In this document: positions 1 to 13,800 of the stretch, in pieces
How positions within the stretch are numbered: the first letter of the stretch is position 1
How the letters are laid out: every line of letters starts with the position of its first letter
NCBI RefSeq assembly: GCF_965638725.1
Contig: NC_134982.1
Location: forward strand, 75,282,155 to 75,346,154
Direction of reading: 5' to 3'
Source of the DNA: Aptenodytes patagonicus
Taxonomy: Eukaryota > Chordata > Aves > Sphenisciformes > Spheniscidae
Length of the DNA stretch: 64,000 bases
Translations under genes and position numbers: made by a program
The notes under the pieces: model-generated
Databases searched by the model: none
The model's input: the letters and a program-made list of their open reading frames with translations, nothing else
What the model was told of the DNA's origin: nothing

Positions 1-1269
1 ACAAAAGCAGACATTACAAATAATCTTGAATTTTAATGCGGTAGTTGAGGACAACCTGTGCCCTGCCAGGCTCCTGCCATGGCTTCCTGCCATGGAAGGA
101 AATGAGCCCACATTATCTCCCTTAATTAGAAAATGGGCCAAGAGCTGATTAAATAAACAGACTGCCACATGCTTTAATAAACAGGAAGGCAACTGATTTA
201 TCAACATAACTTCAAGAAGGGAGAATAATTGGGGAAGCAGGCAGTAGATGAATAGTAATATTAGCCTGCAGGACTTATGCTCTTTGTTTAAAATAGATTT
301 TATCAGCCTTTTGCAACTCAGTGCAGCAGTTATAAAATCAAATAAAGCAAATGAGACAAACAGGGTTCCCCCTCCCATTCGGGAGTTGCATAACTTGTCC
401 TTTCTGCAGTCAGAGAGGAGGCTATAGTTTAAAATGCTGCATATCTTTTTCCCATCCCCATCACCATGTTAATTTGACAGATCCCCGAGTCTTTCATAGA
501 GCTGTTTTATGTGGGGACAAAAAAGGAAGCTGGCATAATCACTGACCCCATAGCTGGTCCTGAGGAAAAAAACACATGTCCAATTGGTTAATTTGGGGGA
601 AAAGAAGAAGTCTGAAAGCATATCTACCCTTTCCTGCAACTAACAGGCAGACAAGGCAGTCTGTACCATGAGAGCTCTCAGGAGACCTTTAAGGCATGCC
701 TCCATGGGGACACTATCATTAAATAAACTGAGGTTTGAATTTTAAGATGTGGCATCTGCTTTGTGCTGGCTCCTTGTGTGACCAGCTTTATTTTCCACTG
801 GCAGTAGTTCACTGTAATTCACTTTTGAGCCTCTTCCCATGGCCAAAACTGTCTAGTGGAGTGGTGCCTATTACCTCCATGCCATCCTCACCCTGTGTAG
901 GTGACTGCTTTTATAGGGTGCATTAAACACTTCATCTAAACATGCTTTTTAGTGAGAATCTTAATGCAGCTGCCTCAGCACAGTAACTTACTGTTCAAAC
1001 GGCAGCCTAGCTACAGCGAGTAATGCCCCTGTACTTCCTTCCTGTGATCCCTTTTCTCTAACAATGGATTTCATAGTATGTAGGACTTAAGAAATATGCC
1101 AGAGTACTTTATAAGCACATCATGAGCAAAACAGTCTTGGTTTGGGGAATTTTACTTAATTTATTGCCAGTTAACAAAACTTTTGATTACAGATCTGGGT
1201 ATTGAGGAAAAAAAGACAATTAAATAAAACACTTGGTGAAGAAACACCTTTCTTCCCCAGTCTCTAATT
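1..1269. other. intergenic, no gene seen
   Basis: AT-rich single-copy-looking sequence. The open frames are at most about 64 codons, start arbitrarily and show no recognisable domain or splice-framed exon. I see no RNA gene, and no clear transposon ends. Confidence 0.5.
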
Positions 1270-1816
1270 CAGTAAAAAACTTCTCTTCCCCCTTTCCGGG
1301 TCTCAACTCACCTTGGTTTTGCTACACGTTACACTCAGCTACTCCTAATCCCTTTGGTGAGGTGAGGGGCAATGCAGCAGACCAGGGATGTGTGTACTGC
1401 TTCTTGCTTCTTGCTTGTTTTCCTCTACTCCAGCATGGGTTTACCACGGTACACAGTTCCTCTGCAGTGTCCCTGCTCTGGTGTGGGTTGCCCATGACCC
1501 ACAGTCCCTTCAGGGGTGCGCCTGCTCTGGCACAAGGCACTTCCTTCCAAGAGTACGTCTCCAATCACATCCCCAACAGTGCCACCAGCCATGTGTCCTC
1601 TCCTCTTAGTGGCTGCTGCTTTCTTAAACATCTCTGAGCAGAGGCACCATGTGCTTCTCTGACTGGTTGAAGTTTTGGCACATGGTGGGTTATTTGCAGC
1701 GGTTTCAGGGGCAGCTGGAGGTAGCTATGACTCGCCTGGGGTAGTTCATGGCTTCCCACAACAAATCACGCCTATAGCCCCCTGCTACCAAAACCCTGCC
1801 AGTTATGCCCAGTACA
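1270..1816 (+). mobile_element. old ERVL-like LTR remnant
   Basis: This stretch has the look of a common avian ERVL-type LTR. Imperfect units of the form 'CTCCAGCATGGG...CACGGT..CACAG' and 'GCTCTGGTGTGGG..CCATGACCCACAGTCC' repeat between about 1,425 and 1,520. A diagnostic 3' stretch 'CCCTGCTACCAAAACCCTGCC' lies near 1,780-1,800 and the end is 'CAGTACA'. Family assignment is from remembered consensus features, not a database search. It is heavily diverged, its 5' edge is approximate, and no target-site duplication is evident. The 134-codon open frame inside it is not a host gene. Confidence 0.5.
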
Positions 1817-4800
1817 AAGCATCCTCTGCAAACTAAGTCATATGCAATCTCTTGGTTAAAGCCTTGCTTTGTGTTTCCAGTTTTGTTGTGGGTTTCTTGC
1901 CTATCTCTGGATAATAGCTCTCTTCATGAGTTTTCCTGTGTGGAATATAAGAATATTTAGCATTTGACAGAAGTATTGTGAACCTGAATTCAACAGTGTT
2001 TGCAAAGTACTCTGATGCCACGAAATAAAAGTTGTAATAAGAGTAGAGCTTGCTCCTAGTTAAACTTCCTACCTTCAGCAGCAAGCTGGATCCTTGACAC
2101 ATACAAAAGGAATGGGAAGACCAAAACTTCCTGTGTTCCTTAACTTGGTGTTCGCTGATTTGCCTTGCTTTTGCTTTGGGAGTTCCACTGGTGAAAATGG
2201 GAAGTATGCAAGCACCACGCCGCCATGCTTCCTAGCTCTGTAGACTTCACATGATACTGTGAAGCAGTCTGTTAGTCTGGGCTCTGAACTACAGATCAAG
2301 ACCCTTGTTCCCCCTTCCCAGGGGGTAGACTGGATATCTTCAGAACTGCTTCATAGAACACCTCGTCTCTATTAAAGTCTTCTCAAATATATGCAATCAT
2401 ATACTCCATCCCCACTTGCAAAAGGTGTAACTCTTTGTAGTTAAGATATAACTTGAGACCTGTTTTTAATATATTTTGCTGGGACAGGTCACTCATCAGC
2501 ATTTTTTTTACTTTTAAAGAATACAAGCTGCTGTTTGCAAGGCAACATAATCCCTTCCAAATTGATTTTGATTTCTTTAGCTCAACACAGCATAAATCAT
2601 CATAAATCTGATTTTCCCTTAAAGAGGCATGAGTACCTTCTCTGATATGCAACACTTCCCATTACTCCCATCTCAGAAAAGAAAGGCTAATAGCAGGAAT
2701 AAAGTACTGCTACAGGTAGAGCAGATCCCCCTAAAGGAATCTATCATTTGAAAGTGTATTCTAGTGATGTGGCAGCATCAGGTCACAGAAGTTGTTTCTC
2801 TGGTGTAAATAACACTTTCAAAGAAAAAGAATTCCTCCTTCCATTCCTCGGTGTGAGGGGGTGGGGTGTCTTTTCTAGTAGTAGCTGGTGACCACCTTCA
2901 GATGCCTGCTTTGGCTTGGTGATTGCAGAGCCTGTTTACTGCTGCACTCCAAGCTTAGCTGGAGCAGGCACAGAACCTATCATGAAACTAGAGGATCAGT
3001 GCAGCTACAGCAACATGACCCCTAGAAAGGGGGGGGGGGGGAAGAAAAAACTAAAACCTTCTGAAAAGCAATAAAGTTAATGCCAGAGAGGCATTAAACC
3101 ACAAAATGTTTTGGGCTTTTTTTTTCCCCTGGTGGGAAGGTGCCTGTTAGACAAAGAGACAGAGGCAAAGAATCCAGCAGCTATACTTTTCCTTCAGTCA
3201 TGTAAGAGCCTTCTGATTCAGAGGCCTTAGAGATTTGTGACTGAATCTAAGTGCAAAGCATTTTGTTGGATAGCAGCTAGTTGGTGATGCAGCCAAGTCT
3301 GCTCCCAACTTCCCAGAATTGATCTGTGTTTATTGATCTGTGTTTATTGCAGTATGTTGTTTTGATTTCTATATCTGTGCATTTTAATTTGCCTGATGTT
3401 TCACTGTGCTTTGTGTTTGTCAGAGTTAGGTTAAAAAAAAAAAACAAAACACTTAAAAATGTGGTGAGATTTCAGTGTTAAATTTGGAGGTCTGAGCATG
3501 GTGTAATTCACTTGAAGGAACAAGGTTCCCAAGATGCATTTATGTTTTTGTAAACTTGTGGGAGGTGTGGACCTAGCTCTTTTTCTCACTATTGAGCATT
3601 ACTCATTAACATAACATGAAATTATATCTCTAAAGAGGAGCAATAGGGAAAAAAAAAGATACTTGGTCTTTTTGCTGTGCAGATCTGTGCAAGGTCATAG
3701 ACGGCCTCAGAATGTGTGCAGGGCTTGTATATTCAATATGTACTCTGAAACTCATGTTCTAATGAAGAATCTAGGTGACAAACCCAAGTATATTTCATCA
3801 CTCCATGGCCACCCAGTTACAGAACTGTGGGCATGTCAAACATTCATATCATGCCAATGAGCAGTGGGAAGTGATGCGCAAGGAGGACCCTGCCAAATAG
3901 GAAGGAATGATTCATGTGGTTTGAGTACATTTGCTTCTCTCACAGCTATTAGGAATTGTCAAATGCACAAATCTGTTTGCCAGAGATACCAGTATATGCC
4001 ATTTTTGTACATTTTTCTGTTTAACCAATGTAGTGTCCTCTTACACAGCAAAGAGTACCTTCTGTGCTCTCTCAGAAATATCCAAAAACATATTGCAAAC
4101 CAGTCAGATTCCCAGCAGATTCCTACATAACTTTGGAAACTATTGATGGCAGTGAAATTTCCCTCTGAGGACAGGGGTAAAAGACAGCAGAATATGGCCA
4201 TCTGCTTTGCTCATTCTCCAGAAGTCTTTTTTTTTTATAAGTCACATCCTGTGAAAACTTTGACCTTTTTCTCAGAAGTTGTTTTTTTATAAACATTTTG
4301 TTTATGAGAACAGAAAGTAATAATTACACTTGAATGAAGAAAAATAGAGAAGGATTATTATTTACGTGTGCTGTTCTGATAACCGTTACAATGCTGATTT
4401 CATTTAGATGCAGAGACAGTCAACCATGGTAGCAAGTGGATAGCATCGGGGCTGGAAGTGATGGCAGTCAGTGGAGCTGAGTGTATAAAAATGGTGAAAC
4501 TGGTAATTGCCTCCATGAGGATGGAGTTCATCTGCAGGATAAGCAACAACAGTAAAGTTTTCCTGCCTTATTCTCCATTATTCTCAGTGTAAAAGCTTCC
4601 ATTGGCTTTATAGCATGATTGGCTTCTCATAACATTTTCATCCAATATTTGGAGCTGCTTAAAAGTAACCATCTAAATGGTTTGGTTTTTATTCCCATCT
4701 CTATAGAAAACTGTCTTTCTGAATGGAATTTCTAGCGCTTGTCCAGGCAGTCTACTAAGTAGAGAGATGTGTGTTTAATACATTAACCTAACCATTAAAC

Positions 4801-5618
4801 TCTGTTTGGTTGTTTGGGTTTTTTTCTTTTTTTTTTTTCCCCCCTCTCTCTTTTTTTGCCCTTAGGAAGCAGGATTATATATTATTTGCAAAAGCCTATT
4901 ATAGTCTGGGTGACAGAAGGTTTCAAAGTTAAATATGTTCAGGAAATTACACATTGAGGTTTGTGTAATGACCATAACTCTATCTTCCTATATTTTATGA
5001 TTCAGAGCTGCATTGATGCCCTGATGACACTGACATGAATCTGAGGCACTTCCTTTTCAGTCAGTGGAATCATTCCAGATCTTCCATAAAATTCAGAGAA
5101 AAATCTAGCCCCGCAGTCACAGGTGATATGTCCATGTGTTGTTTTTCCACCAACGCTAGTATTACACAATATGCTGCTTTGTGTGCTGCTGTAAGGTGCT
5201 TTGCACCCCATGGATGTATTAATTGACAGGGTTGTAGGCACATTTAGCAGAACAACCAAAAACTGTAAGGGGAAAAGGAAGAGTTATTTTTATACTTAGG
5301 GCCAGGATGTCAGAAGTGCTGCCATATGTGTGGCATTGTTTATGAAAAGACAGTGTTTCCATCTCTGGGCCTTTCAGTCAGTATCTTCCATAATCTATTA
5401 AAAAAAACAGAAACAAACCACTTAAGGTATAGTTCCACAATCATTTTAAGCCAAGATGAATGCAGTCTGAAACTGGAAATGGTGATCCTGCCCTTTCCTA
5501 TCACTGCTCACTGGATAGTCCTCTCTCCTGCCTTCTGCCAGAGCTAGGCGTTGTGTTACCATAGTCAGATCCAGGGATGGATCAGCTGAGCACCAGCTCA
5601 GCCAAAACTGCTGGTTTT
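1817..5618. other. intergenic, no gene seen
   Basis: About 3.8 kb with no supportable exon. It contains a 13-G homopolymer near 3,029-3,041, a 14-bp tandem duplication at 3,321-3,348 and pyrimidine-rich runs near 4,815-4,860. The 85-codon minus-strand frame at 5,002-5,259 has no recognisable domain and no splice context. Confidence 0.45.
3029..3041 (+). repeat. poly-G homopolymer (13 G)
   Basis: An uninterrupted run of G followed by an A-rich segment. It is a simple repeat, prone to length error in assembly, with no other role apparent. Confidence 0.85.
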
Positions 5619-5891
5619 CATAGAATCATAGAGTCATAGAACGGTTTGGGTTGGAAGGCACCTTTAAAGGTCACCTAGTCCAACCCCCCTGCAATGAGCA
5701 GGGACATCTTCAACTAGATCAGGTTGCTCAGAGCCCCGTCCAACCTGACCTTGAATGTTTCCAGGGATGGGGCATCCACCACCTCTCTGGGCAACCTGTG
5801 CCAGTGTTTCACCACCCTCAGCGTAAAAAATTTCTTCCTTATATCTAGTCTGAATCTACCCTCTTTTAGTTTAAAACCATTAGCTCCTGTC

Positions 5892-6962
5892 CTAAAAGAT
5901 GAAAAGACTAAAAAGTCTGTCCCCATCTTTCTTATAAGCCCCCTTTAAGTACTGATAGGCTGCAAGAAGGTCTCCCCAAAGCCTTCTCTTCTCCAGGCTG
6001 AACAACCCCAACTCTCTCAGCCTTTCTTCATAGGAGAGGTGTTCCATCCCCCTGATCATTTTTGTGGCCCTCCTCTGGACCCGCTCCAACAGGTCCATGT
6101 CTTTCTTGTGCTGAGGGCTCCAGAGCTGGACACAGTACTCCAGGTGGGGTGTCACCAGAGCAGAGTAGAGGGGCAGAATCCCCTCCCTCGACCTGCTGGC
6201 CACGCTGCTTTTGATGCAGCCCAGGGTACAGTCGGCCTTCTGGGCTGCGAGCGCACATTGCTGGCTCATGTCCAGCTTTTCATCCACCAGTACCCCCAAG
6301 TCCTTCTCGGCAGGGCTGCTCTCAATCCCTTCATCCCCCAGCCTGTAGTGATACCGGGGGTTGCCCCGACCCAGGTGCAGGACCTTGCACTTGGCCTTGT
6401 TGAACCTCATGACGTTCACACAGGCCCACTTCTCAAGCTTGTCCAGGTTCCTCTGGATGGCATCCCATCCCTCAGGCGTGTCAACTGCACCACTCAGCTT
6501 GGTGTCGTCTGCAAATTTGCTGAGGGTGCATTCGATGCCACTGTCTATGTCATTGATGAAGATATTAAACAGTACCAGTCCCAATACGGACCCCTGAGAG
6601 ACGCCACTTGTCACCAATCTCCATCCAGACATTGAGCCATTGACCACTACCCTCTGGATGTGACCATCTAACCAATTCCTCACCCACCGGACAGTCCACC
6701 CATCAAATCCATACCTCTCCAGTTTAGAGAGAAGGATGTTGTGGGGTACCTTGTCAAAGGCCTTACAGAGGTCCAGACAGATGACATCTGTAGCCCTTCC
6801 CGTGTCCACTGATGTAGTCAGTCCATCATAGAAGGCCACTAGGTTAGCCAGGCAGGACTTGCCCTTGGTGAAGCCATGGTGGCTGTCTTGAATTGCCTCC
6901 CTGTCCTCCATGTGCCTTAGCATAGCTTCCAGGAGGATCTGTTCCATGATCTTCCCAAGCAC
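5892..6962 (-). pseudogene. CR1 ORF2 reverse transcriptase fragment
   Basis: A 356-codon open stretch of CR1 ORF2. Visible RT landmarks are 'CLDLCKAFD' near residues 62-70 (first catalytic Asp in the CLD core), '[10 protein letters not shown]' near 119-128 and 'FADDTKL' at 150-156 (the second and third catalytic Asp). The C-terminal part has the CR1-typical '[15 protein letters not shown]' and 'LFSLEKRR' motifs. The N-terminal RT blocks ('[13 protein letters not shown]') continue upstream in a different frame, so the protein is broken by a frameshift near 6,960. The element also lacks endonuclease and ORF1, so it is a dead copy. The unusually long open frame suggests moderate rather than great age. 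Confidence 0.88.
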
Positions 6963-7367
6963 AGAGGTGAGGCTGACAGGTCGGTGGTTCCCAGGGTCCT
7001 CCTTTCTACCCTTTTTATAAATGGGTGCAATGTTCCCTTTTTCCAGTCACTAGGGACTTCACCTGACTGCCATGACTTTTCAAGTATCATGGAGAGTGGC
7101 TTGGCAACCGCATCAGCCATTTCCCTCTAGACTCTGGGATGCCTCTCGTCAGGTCCCATAGACTTATTTATGGTCAGGTTCCTCAGGTGGTCTCGAACAT
7201 GATCTTCTCTTACAGTGGGAGGGACTTTGCTCCCCCAGTCTCTGCCTTGAGTCCATCCACTCAAGAGGTGTGGGAAGAGAGATTGACCGTGAAGACTGAG
7301 GCAAAATAGTTGTTGAGTACCTCAGCCTTCTCCTTGTCTGTCATTGCCACTTTTCCAGTTGTGTTCA

Positions 7368-7805
7368 TCAGGGGGGTACACTTTCTTTGACCTTCCTTTT
7401 CTGGCTGACAGACCTATAGAAGTCCTTCTTATTATTCTTTGCATCCATTGCCAAGTTCAGCTCCAGCCATGCCTTGGCCTTCCTGACCCCATCCCTACAC
7501 AACTGAGCAGCGTCCCTATACTCTTCCCAGGATACCTGTCCCTGCTTCCACTGCCTGTGCATTTCCTTCTTGCCCTTTAGTTTGTCCAGCAGGTCTTGAC
7601 TCAGCCATGCCTGTCTCTTGCCTTCCTTCCCTGATTTCTTACGCCTGGGGACCGAGAGCTCTTGCGCTGTGTGGAAAGTGCCCTTAAAGATCTGCCAGCT
7701 CTGTTCTGCTCCCCTGTCCCTGAGGGCAGTTTCCCAAGGGGTCCTATTGACTGGCTCCTTGAACAGCTCCTTGAACAGCTGGAATTTTGCCAGGACACTT
7801 TCCTG
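7368..7805 (-). pseudogene. CR1 ORF2 endonuclease-RT linker fragment
   Basis: A minus-strand frame upstream of the RT part of the same CR1 copy. It carries the family-typical '[20 protein letters not shown]', '[20 protein letters not shown]' and '[17 protein letters not shown]' segments. The frame stays open to 7,946, but similarity to CR1 fades near 7,805, which I take as the truncation point. A 12-bp direct duplication ('CTCCTTGAACAG') at about 7,756-7,779 adds a small in-frame repeat. It has no independent function. Confidence 0.85.
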
Positions 7806-7810
7806 AGCAG

Positions 7811-10800
7811 TTACACACAGCCTAATAGTGGCCCAAGACAGGTGGTGGAAACATGGAGCTGGGGGAACTGTGATGGTGCGACTGTTGCTTTTGTGGCAGC
7901 CTGCACTTCTGATGGCACAAACACAGCTAAAAGTATAATCTTTCACTGTGTACTGGAAGAGTGAGTGTCCCTACCTTCACGTGGAAGTTTGGGCTTGCAG
8001 CAGCTGCTAGTGCTACTCCTGCCAGATTTTTAGGGGATCACACAGAAGTCAGAATACCAAATCAAGAAGTCTACATTTTCACGTGAGTTTCTCCAAGCAC
8101 CCTGTCTGTTTCAGGATGAGCTAATTAAAAGTACTGTAGGCAGATGGTGCTCAGGTGAACACTTAAGAGTTTCTCTTTTATGCTTTTTGCTCTGCTAGGG
8201 CTACAGCAAGGCACAAATATCAGTCCCCCAGCTCTGTCACCACTGTGCATGAGGCCCAAGTAACAGCTGTTACACAACCAATTTACTACAAACAGTACAT
8301 CTTTTCACAAAATAATTAGCAGTTTTGCTGCATCTTTGTCTATACCACAAAGAATGTTTACTCATCAGGCAATTCTTCGCCAGAAATGGCATAGACATAG
8401 TAGAAATACCATAAGCATAGCCCGTCTGGCACTAGCCCCATCCAGCGCTCACAGTGGAAAGATCAGCAGTAGCAGGCTTAACAAAACATGGCAAAGTATT
8501 GGCATTTTGATGAGGGTACACTTAGATGAAACATGGCTGAGTTAAACAGGATGATTAAATGAGACTTCTGCAGACAAATTTTTCAAGCATATATTTTAAA
8601 ATAAAAGTACAACTTTCTTAATTCACTTGATTTTTTTGCCAAATTATTGTTTTGTCTGCTTAGCTAGTTTTTTTATGTTTATGGTAAAAATTAGAATTTG
8701 TGCTTTTCCAGTCCATTTTCTCCATATGTCCATTTACAATCTTCATGAAAAGCAGTGATCATACCCATAAATCAATAGACTGTGAAATATAAATTATTTG
8801 CCAGTCAGCACAGGACAGTTTGAGCTCAAAAGTAGAGGAGAACTAATTTCATTAAAGTCACTTTTCTTGTTATCACTATCCTTTATAGCTGCCCAATTCT
8901 ATTTTTATATTGCTGCTCATTGCCATCAAAGTACAGCCCTTCAGATCCTTCTGAAGTGTCCTGTATTATAGCACTTACAAGAAGCAAGACAACAATAATA
9001 TTACCACTTTGTTTTAAAGATATCTCTGGCTTTTTATCCTTCTGGACTTCCCAGTGTGTTCTGTGTGCTGTCTGGGTGGCTTAAGCTTTAGGCAAGGAAC
9101 ACGTAATGTTTAGTCTTGTTCAGAATCATAGATGCTGCTCATGCTCCAGAAGGATTACTGATCATTCCCTAATTAATCTATCGTTAGCAGATTCTGACCC
9201 AAAAATCTGTCGGTGACGCTTTTGTATGAAAAACTTTTCTTTCTGCTTTCCTCATGCCTTGACACTGGGGCATTCAGAGGGGGAGCTGGCAACCCCCTGC
9301 CACTCTGATAAGAACAGGCAAGCCCAACCCACATAGCTCCTTCTGGAGAAGCTGGCACCTAGCTTTCCCATCCCTTCTCTGACGTACTTTTGTCTATCCT
9401 CCCACAAAATTGCACACCATGCCCTATGCTAGATGGAATTGACTACCAGCCTCTCTTAATGCAAAATTCACTTGCTAAATATTTACCGTGTGCCTTGTAG
9501 AAAACTGTGCCCAACAGTTACATGTGCCAGTAGATGCAAAACTAATACCCAATATGTGTGTACATACAGATAATGGAGTCAGAGGTCATTTGCCGATGTG
9601 TGTATGTGTTCGGTGGCTCTCTTTAGGCATGTAATGTAGGCATACAGCTATTCTAAACTTGTTCAAAATTCAGGTATTTGTGTGTTCACAAGTACAATTC
9701 ACAATATGAATTTATCTAATTATTTTTCCTACAAGGTTCTTGCTTATAGTTGCTTTAAATTCTGTTACTCACCACGAAGTGGTAGAGTGACTTAGTACTT
9801 GTGCGGGTATTATCCAAAATTAGATAAATACTTGTTGAGCCAACTTTAAAGTAGGTATGATTTTCTTTCTTTTTTTCCTGGTTGTTTGCTTTAGTAAAAG
9901 AGTCCCCATTCAGGCAAGCCTTGTCACTGCTGCCAACTAGCCAGCAGTATTTTTTTCTTCTTAAAAAAAAGGGAAAAAAAAAAGAAGAAACCAAGCATTC
10001 CCTGCCCCCAGTCCAGTTTTTCCACTTCAACGAGGTATGGTGGTAATATCCAACAGTTCTTTTACATTGTACAAATGATGGAAAATTTCTCAACAAATGA
10101 ATCTGATCACTAACTGAACAAGAAACCAGTGGTACCTAAATAAATGCCATCTTTTCCATCTCCTCCATTTCCTGCAAGAAATTAGGGGGGAAATGAGAGC
10201 TCTAAGACTTACACTGCTGAAAAATAGGATTCTCAACTTTGATGCTCAAAGAAAGCAGAGTCGTGAGATGCGCTGCAGTGCCAGAGTTTGAGTAAATAAT
10301 GTCTGGCATGCATGTTTTTAATGACTGTTTTTATCACATCAGCTGCTTTGCTTGCACTGAACCCAAGCACACACTGCTGAGAACAGGAGGACAGAAGGAC
10401 TTTCCTGCTGATAGTTTTCTGCGTGTCATTGACTCATCAGAGGTTTTGGAGCAGTTCTTTTTGGTGCTCTGGATTAACCACTCTGCCGTCTCATGCTTTG
10501 ACACAATTATCTCTCTTTTGTGGGTACATAAGTACAGGTGTCTGTTGCTTGTGAGAATTACACCACGTAAGTCATGTTTTAAAGTTTAGCTAATGAATGT
10601 AAATTATAGCCTGTTGGGTAAAAAGGGCTTCTCCAAATTAATCCATATTTCACGGTTTGTAATAAATACTACCACATTTGTACTGCAAAGAGATTATTAA
10701 TACAAGATAAAAAGGTAACAGTCCAGAATAAAGCGAGAACAAGAAACTTTTGAAGAAGCTTATTCCTCCAAATGTCTTCAATTTTGCAAAACATTAGAAG

Positions 10801-13800
10801 AGCAGAAACTAACTGCAAAATAGCATCTGATACTTTTGCACTTTTTTTTTTACAATGAAGTCTATGAGATTGCTGTAATACAAAAGATGTGACATACAAA
10901 AAATCTTTTCCGCAATTATTTAATTCATTTTGAGCTTCTGATGAGTTAATGTGAATATTGCCTAGTCAATAGGTTGTTGCTCTGTGCTAGCTCAGTATGT
11001 GTGGGGAGTAGCTGGCTCGCTTACAGCAACAAGGAAAAAAAACAGAGTAGAAAAAGGCAATTGTGGTTGTAAAACCACAAAAAATGACAGGGGCATTCCA
11101 GGTTAGGTGTGATATAAAAAAGGAATTTGAAACTACTTGCTTTATAATGGATACATAAGTGTTTCTTCTACTCTGCTCACATGTGAGCTTCCTGCAGTGG
11201 ACTTGCTCCTGTGTTTAAATTCTGAGCTAAATCAGAGCCAAAATTGTTCCTTAGTAAGCACAACGTGATACCTTACTCTGCCTGTTCTAGTAACTGTTAG
11301 CCCGTGTGAATCAGAGTTGCAGTTCGTGGCCCATCAAGGAAAAAACCCTGCAGAATACGCTGCAGGTAGAATCAGAAACTGGCAAAACTGTTAAGTATTT
11401 AATCAAATAAGGTTTTTCATCTATAATTTGCATGGGTCCATTTACAGTAGTTCTTATACCAATTAGCAAAAGGGGTCCTTGCTGATTGTTTGTGCTGTGT
11501 GTGGAAGGCACATTAACAGCAAGCGGAGACCGGAAAAGGCTTTTTCACCAGCATGGTGAAAAGTATGATGGGAACTCCTCCACCGTGGATCCTGTAATGC
11601 TTTTGGAAGTGCTTTTGTCCTATCTGCATTAGCATCTCAACTGTTCTTATTATGGAGAGAACTACTGCTGTTAATCCTCTTCGACAAAATATCATCTTCC
11701 CAGTTTAGATATATCCTGTGCTTCTCTGAATAATGTAGATCAGCTGCCCTTACTAGACTGAAACAAGGAGGCAATCCACTGATTGAGTGTTGTCAATCTT
11801 CACAAATAAAAGACTGCTTAAAAAAAGGCAACAGCAGCAAAACTTGAGATTCCCTAGAACTCAAAACTACTTGAAATTTTGGATAACTGTTCAAAAAATA
11901 TCTATAATTTCCTTTCTGTAACACTTAATGGCTTACTCCAGTAGTCTAACTGGCATCAGAAGGCAATTGTGAAGACATTATTAAGAACAAGTTTCAGGAA
12001 AGCTATTCTACCTAACTAAAAATATGTATTTTCATAATTTGAACAGTACTTGTTGAGTGACTCTATTAGTTTTATTGAGTGTTGGATTGGGCCGTTGTTA
12101 TTCTTTCTAAGCCCACACGAACTAGAAAACTGAGAAACAGCAAGTCCAATTTTTCTAATTGCCAAAAGGAAAAAATCTAGTGCCACATGAACTTGGCAGC
12201 TTTGTAAAAAAAAAGGGGAAAGTTGTATTTATTGTCCCATTTAAATAGATCTGTTAGTGTATAAAATTATTTATGTAAAATACCTACTGTATGCAACAAA
12301 ATTGTAGTTCACAGTAAAGAACTAACATGTCTCCTGATAAATTTTCTGCAAAATTTTATACTAGAGATAGTTACTGTTTGCTTATTCACTCTGTATGACC
12401 TCAGTGCCAAAAGCAGCACATTTAAAGTCCATTTAATAGGGTGAGATACACTAAAACCAACCACAGAAGGACCTTTATTATATTGTTACAGAAGACAAAA
12501 ACATGCAGAAGGTGAAAGTACCTCCTTGGAATATGATGCCTTTAAGCAAGTTGGTCATCCAAATGCATGTTCCATGTATCTACCTGGATCTAACCCTACT
12601 GACAGGTGCATTTCGCAGTGTAATTTCCCAATCCTGTTCCTGCTTGCAGTCAGTTGATAAAATGCCTTTGTCATCAGTGCTGAGGGATTACATCTGCAGA
12701 CAGGCGTATTATCTGTGTCCTGCAAACATCACCATACAAATTCAGGAGTAGTCAACTAGGACTTTTATCAGGCCATCCTTAGCTTCAAAATAACTACCCT
12801 GAAGCCAAACAGATTGTAGGAGAGATTAATTTAGTCCTGTGCATCATGATAATTGAGACTCATTCAAGTGGAAGACATCCTGAAACCTAACAGAGGAAAT
12901 ACCCAAATGATCAATATGTCAATTGGATAGCGATTACCAGTCTGTCATTTTTTTCTGTCAGTATATAGAGATGGGGCAACTAAAGAAGTAGAGGAATTTT
13001 TTTTAGTAATTTTGGAGAAAACAATTTCTAAATGAAGATTCAAGGCATGTCTCTAACTAAAAATACCAGAAAAAAGGAGTTTTGAAAATGACTTAACTGT
13101 TACAAATCTGGCTTCAGCCTTCCTATTCTGGTCAATTAGCTGTCTGAATATAGATTAGTTGTGCAGTACAGGATCTTAGATCGTGTGATCTGTGCTATTC
13201 CATAGTAAACAGCCTCTTTTGTGACCAGGATACAAAGAGCTTTGTCCACATGATGATTATTTGTCAATTGTTGAAATCTCTGTGAAGAAAACAACAAAAA
13301 AAGTCATGGAAGTCATAGCCATTTGTGCTTTGAAGAACAGTATGTAAAATGTTGTTTTAAACCTTTTTCTTCTTCATCTACTTATTCTGTGGTTCTGATT
13401 TGAACAACGAAAAGTCTGTGAACTGGCTCCGTGGGTACATCACTAAGCCTTTCTGTGTGTATGTGGGATACCCCTTGGGTATGGCTTGCTTTTCTGACTG
13501 TGAGAGTAGGGAGGAGAAAGGTATGTCCCAGTGATGCTTGTGTCTGCTCCAGCAGTCTTCTAATCATGAACCAGAGATCAGAGGGGTTGTTTGTGTACTG
13601 CCTTCCTGCCCAACATCGTGTGTTTATTCACAGGATTGTTACACAGATATTAAGTTCCTTAACCGTAAGAATATGGTTAAGGCTGGGCAATGCTTTGTTT
13701 TGGGTTGCAGTGTTTGAAGACACGAGTACATGACAGGCTACATGTGGAAGTTTGTTTTCTCTAAGTTGGTAAGCTGGGACAAGTGAATTGGGCATGGTGT

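Larger units (their letters stand above)
5619..7810 (-). mobile_element. CR1 LINE, 5'-truncated, minus strand
   Basis: A chicken-repeat-1 family non-LTR retrotransposon read on the minus strand. Its 3' end is at the low coordinate, where the plus strand shows the tandem 'ATAGAATCATAGAGTCATAGAA' type terminal repeat followed by the 'GGTTTGGGTTGGAAGGCACC' body typical of CR1. Minus-strand translation gives, in order, the linker between endonuclease and RT (about 7,370-7,805, with '[11 protein letters not shown]', '[17 protein letters not shown]', '[15 protein letters not shown]'), the start of RT ('[11 protein letters not shown]', near 7,050) and RT proper with the FADD catalytic box. The endonuclease and ORF1 are missing, the usual 5' truncation from incomplete target-primed reverse transcription. 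At least one frameshift lies near 6,960. The upper boundary is set by loss of similarity and is approximate. Confidence 0.93.

Noticed and set aside
6039..6635. 198-codon plus-strand frame
   Set aside because: It is the complement of the CR1 RT frame; no independent coding signal.
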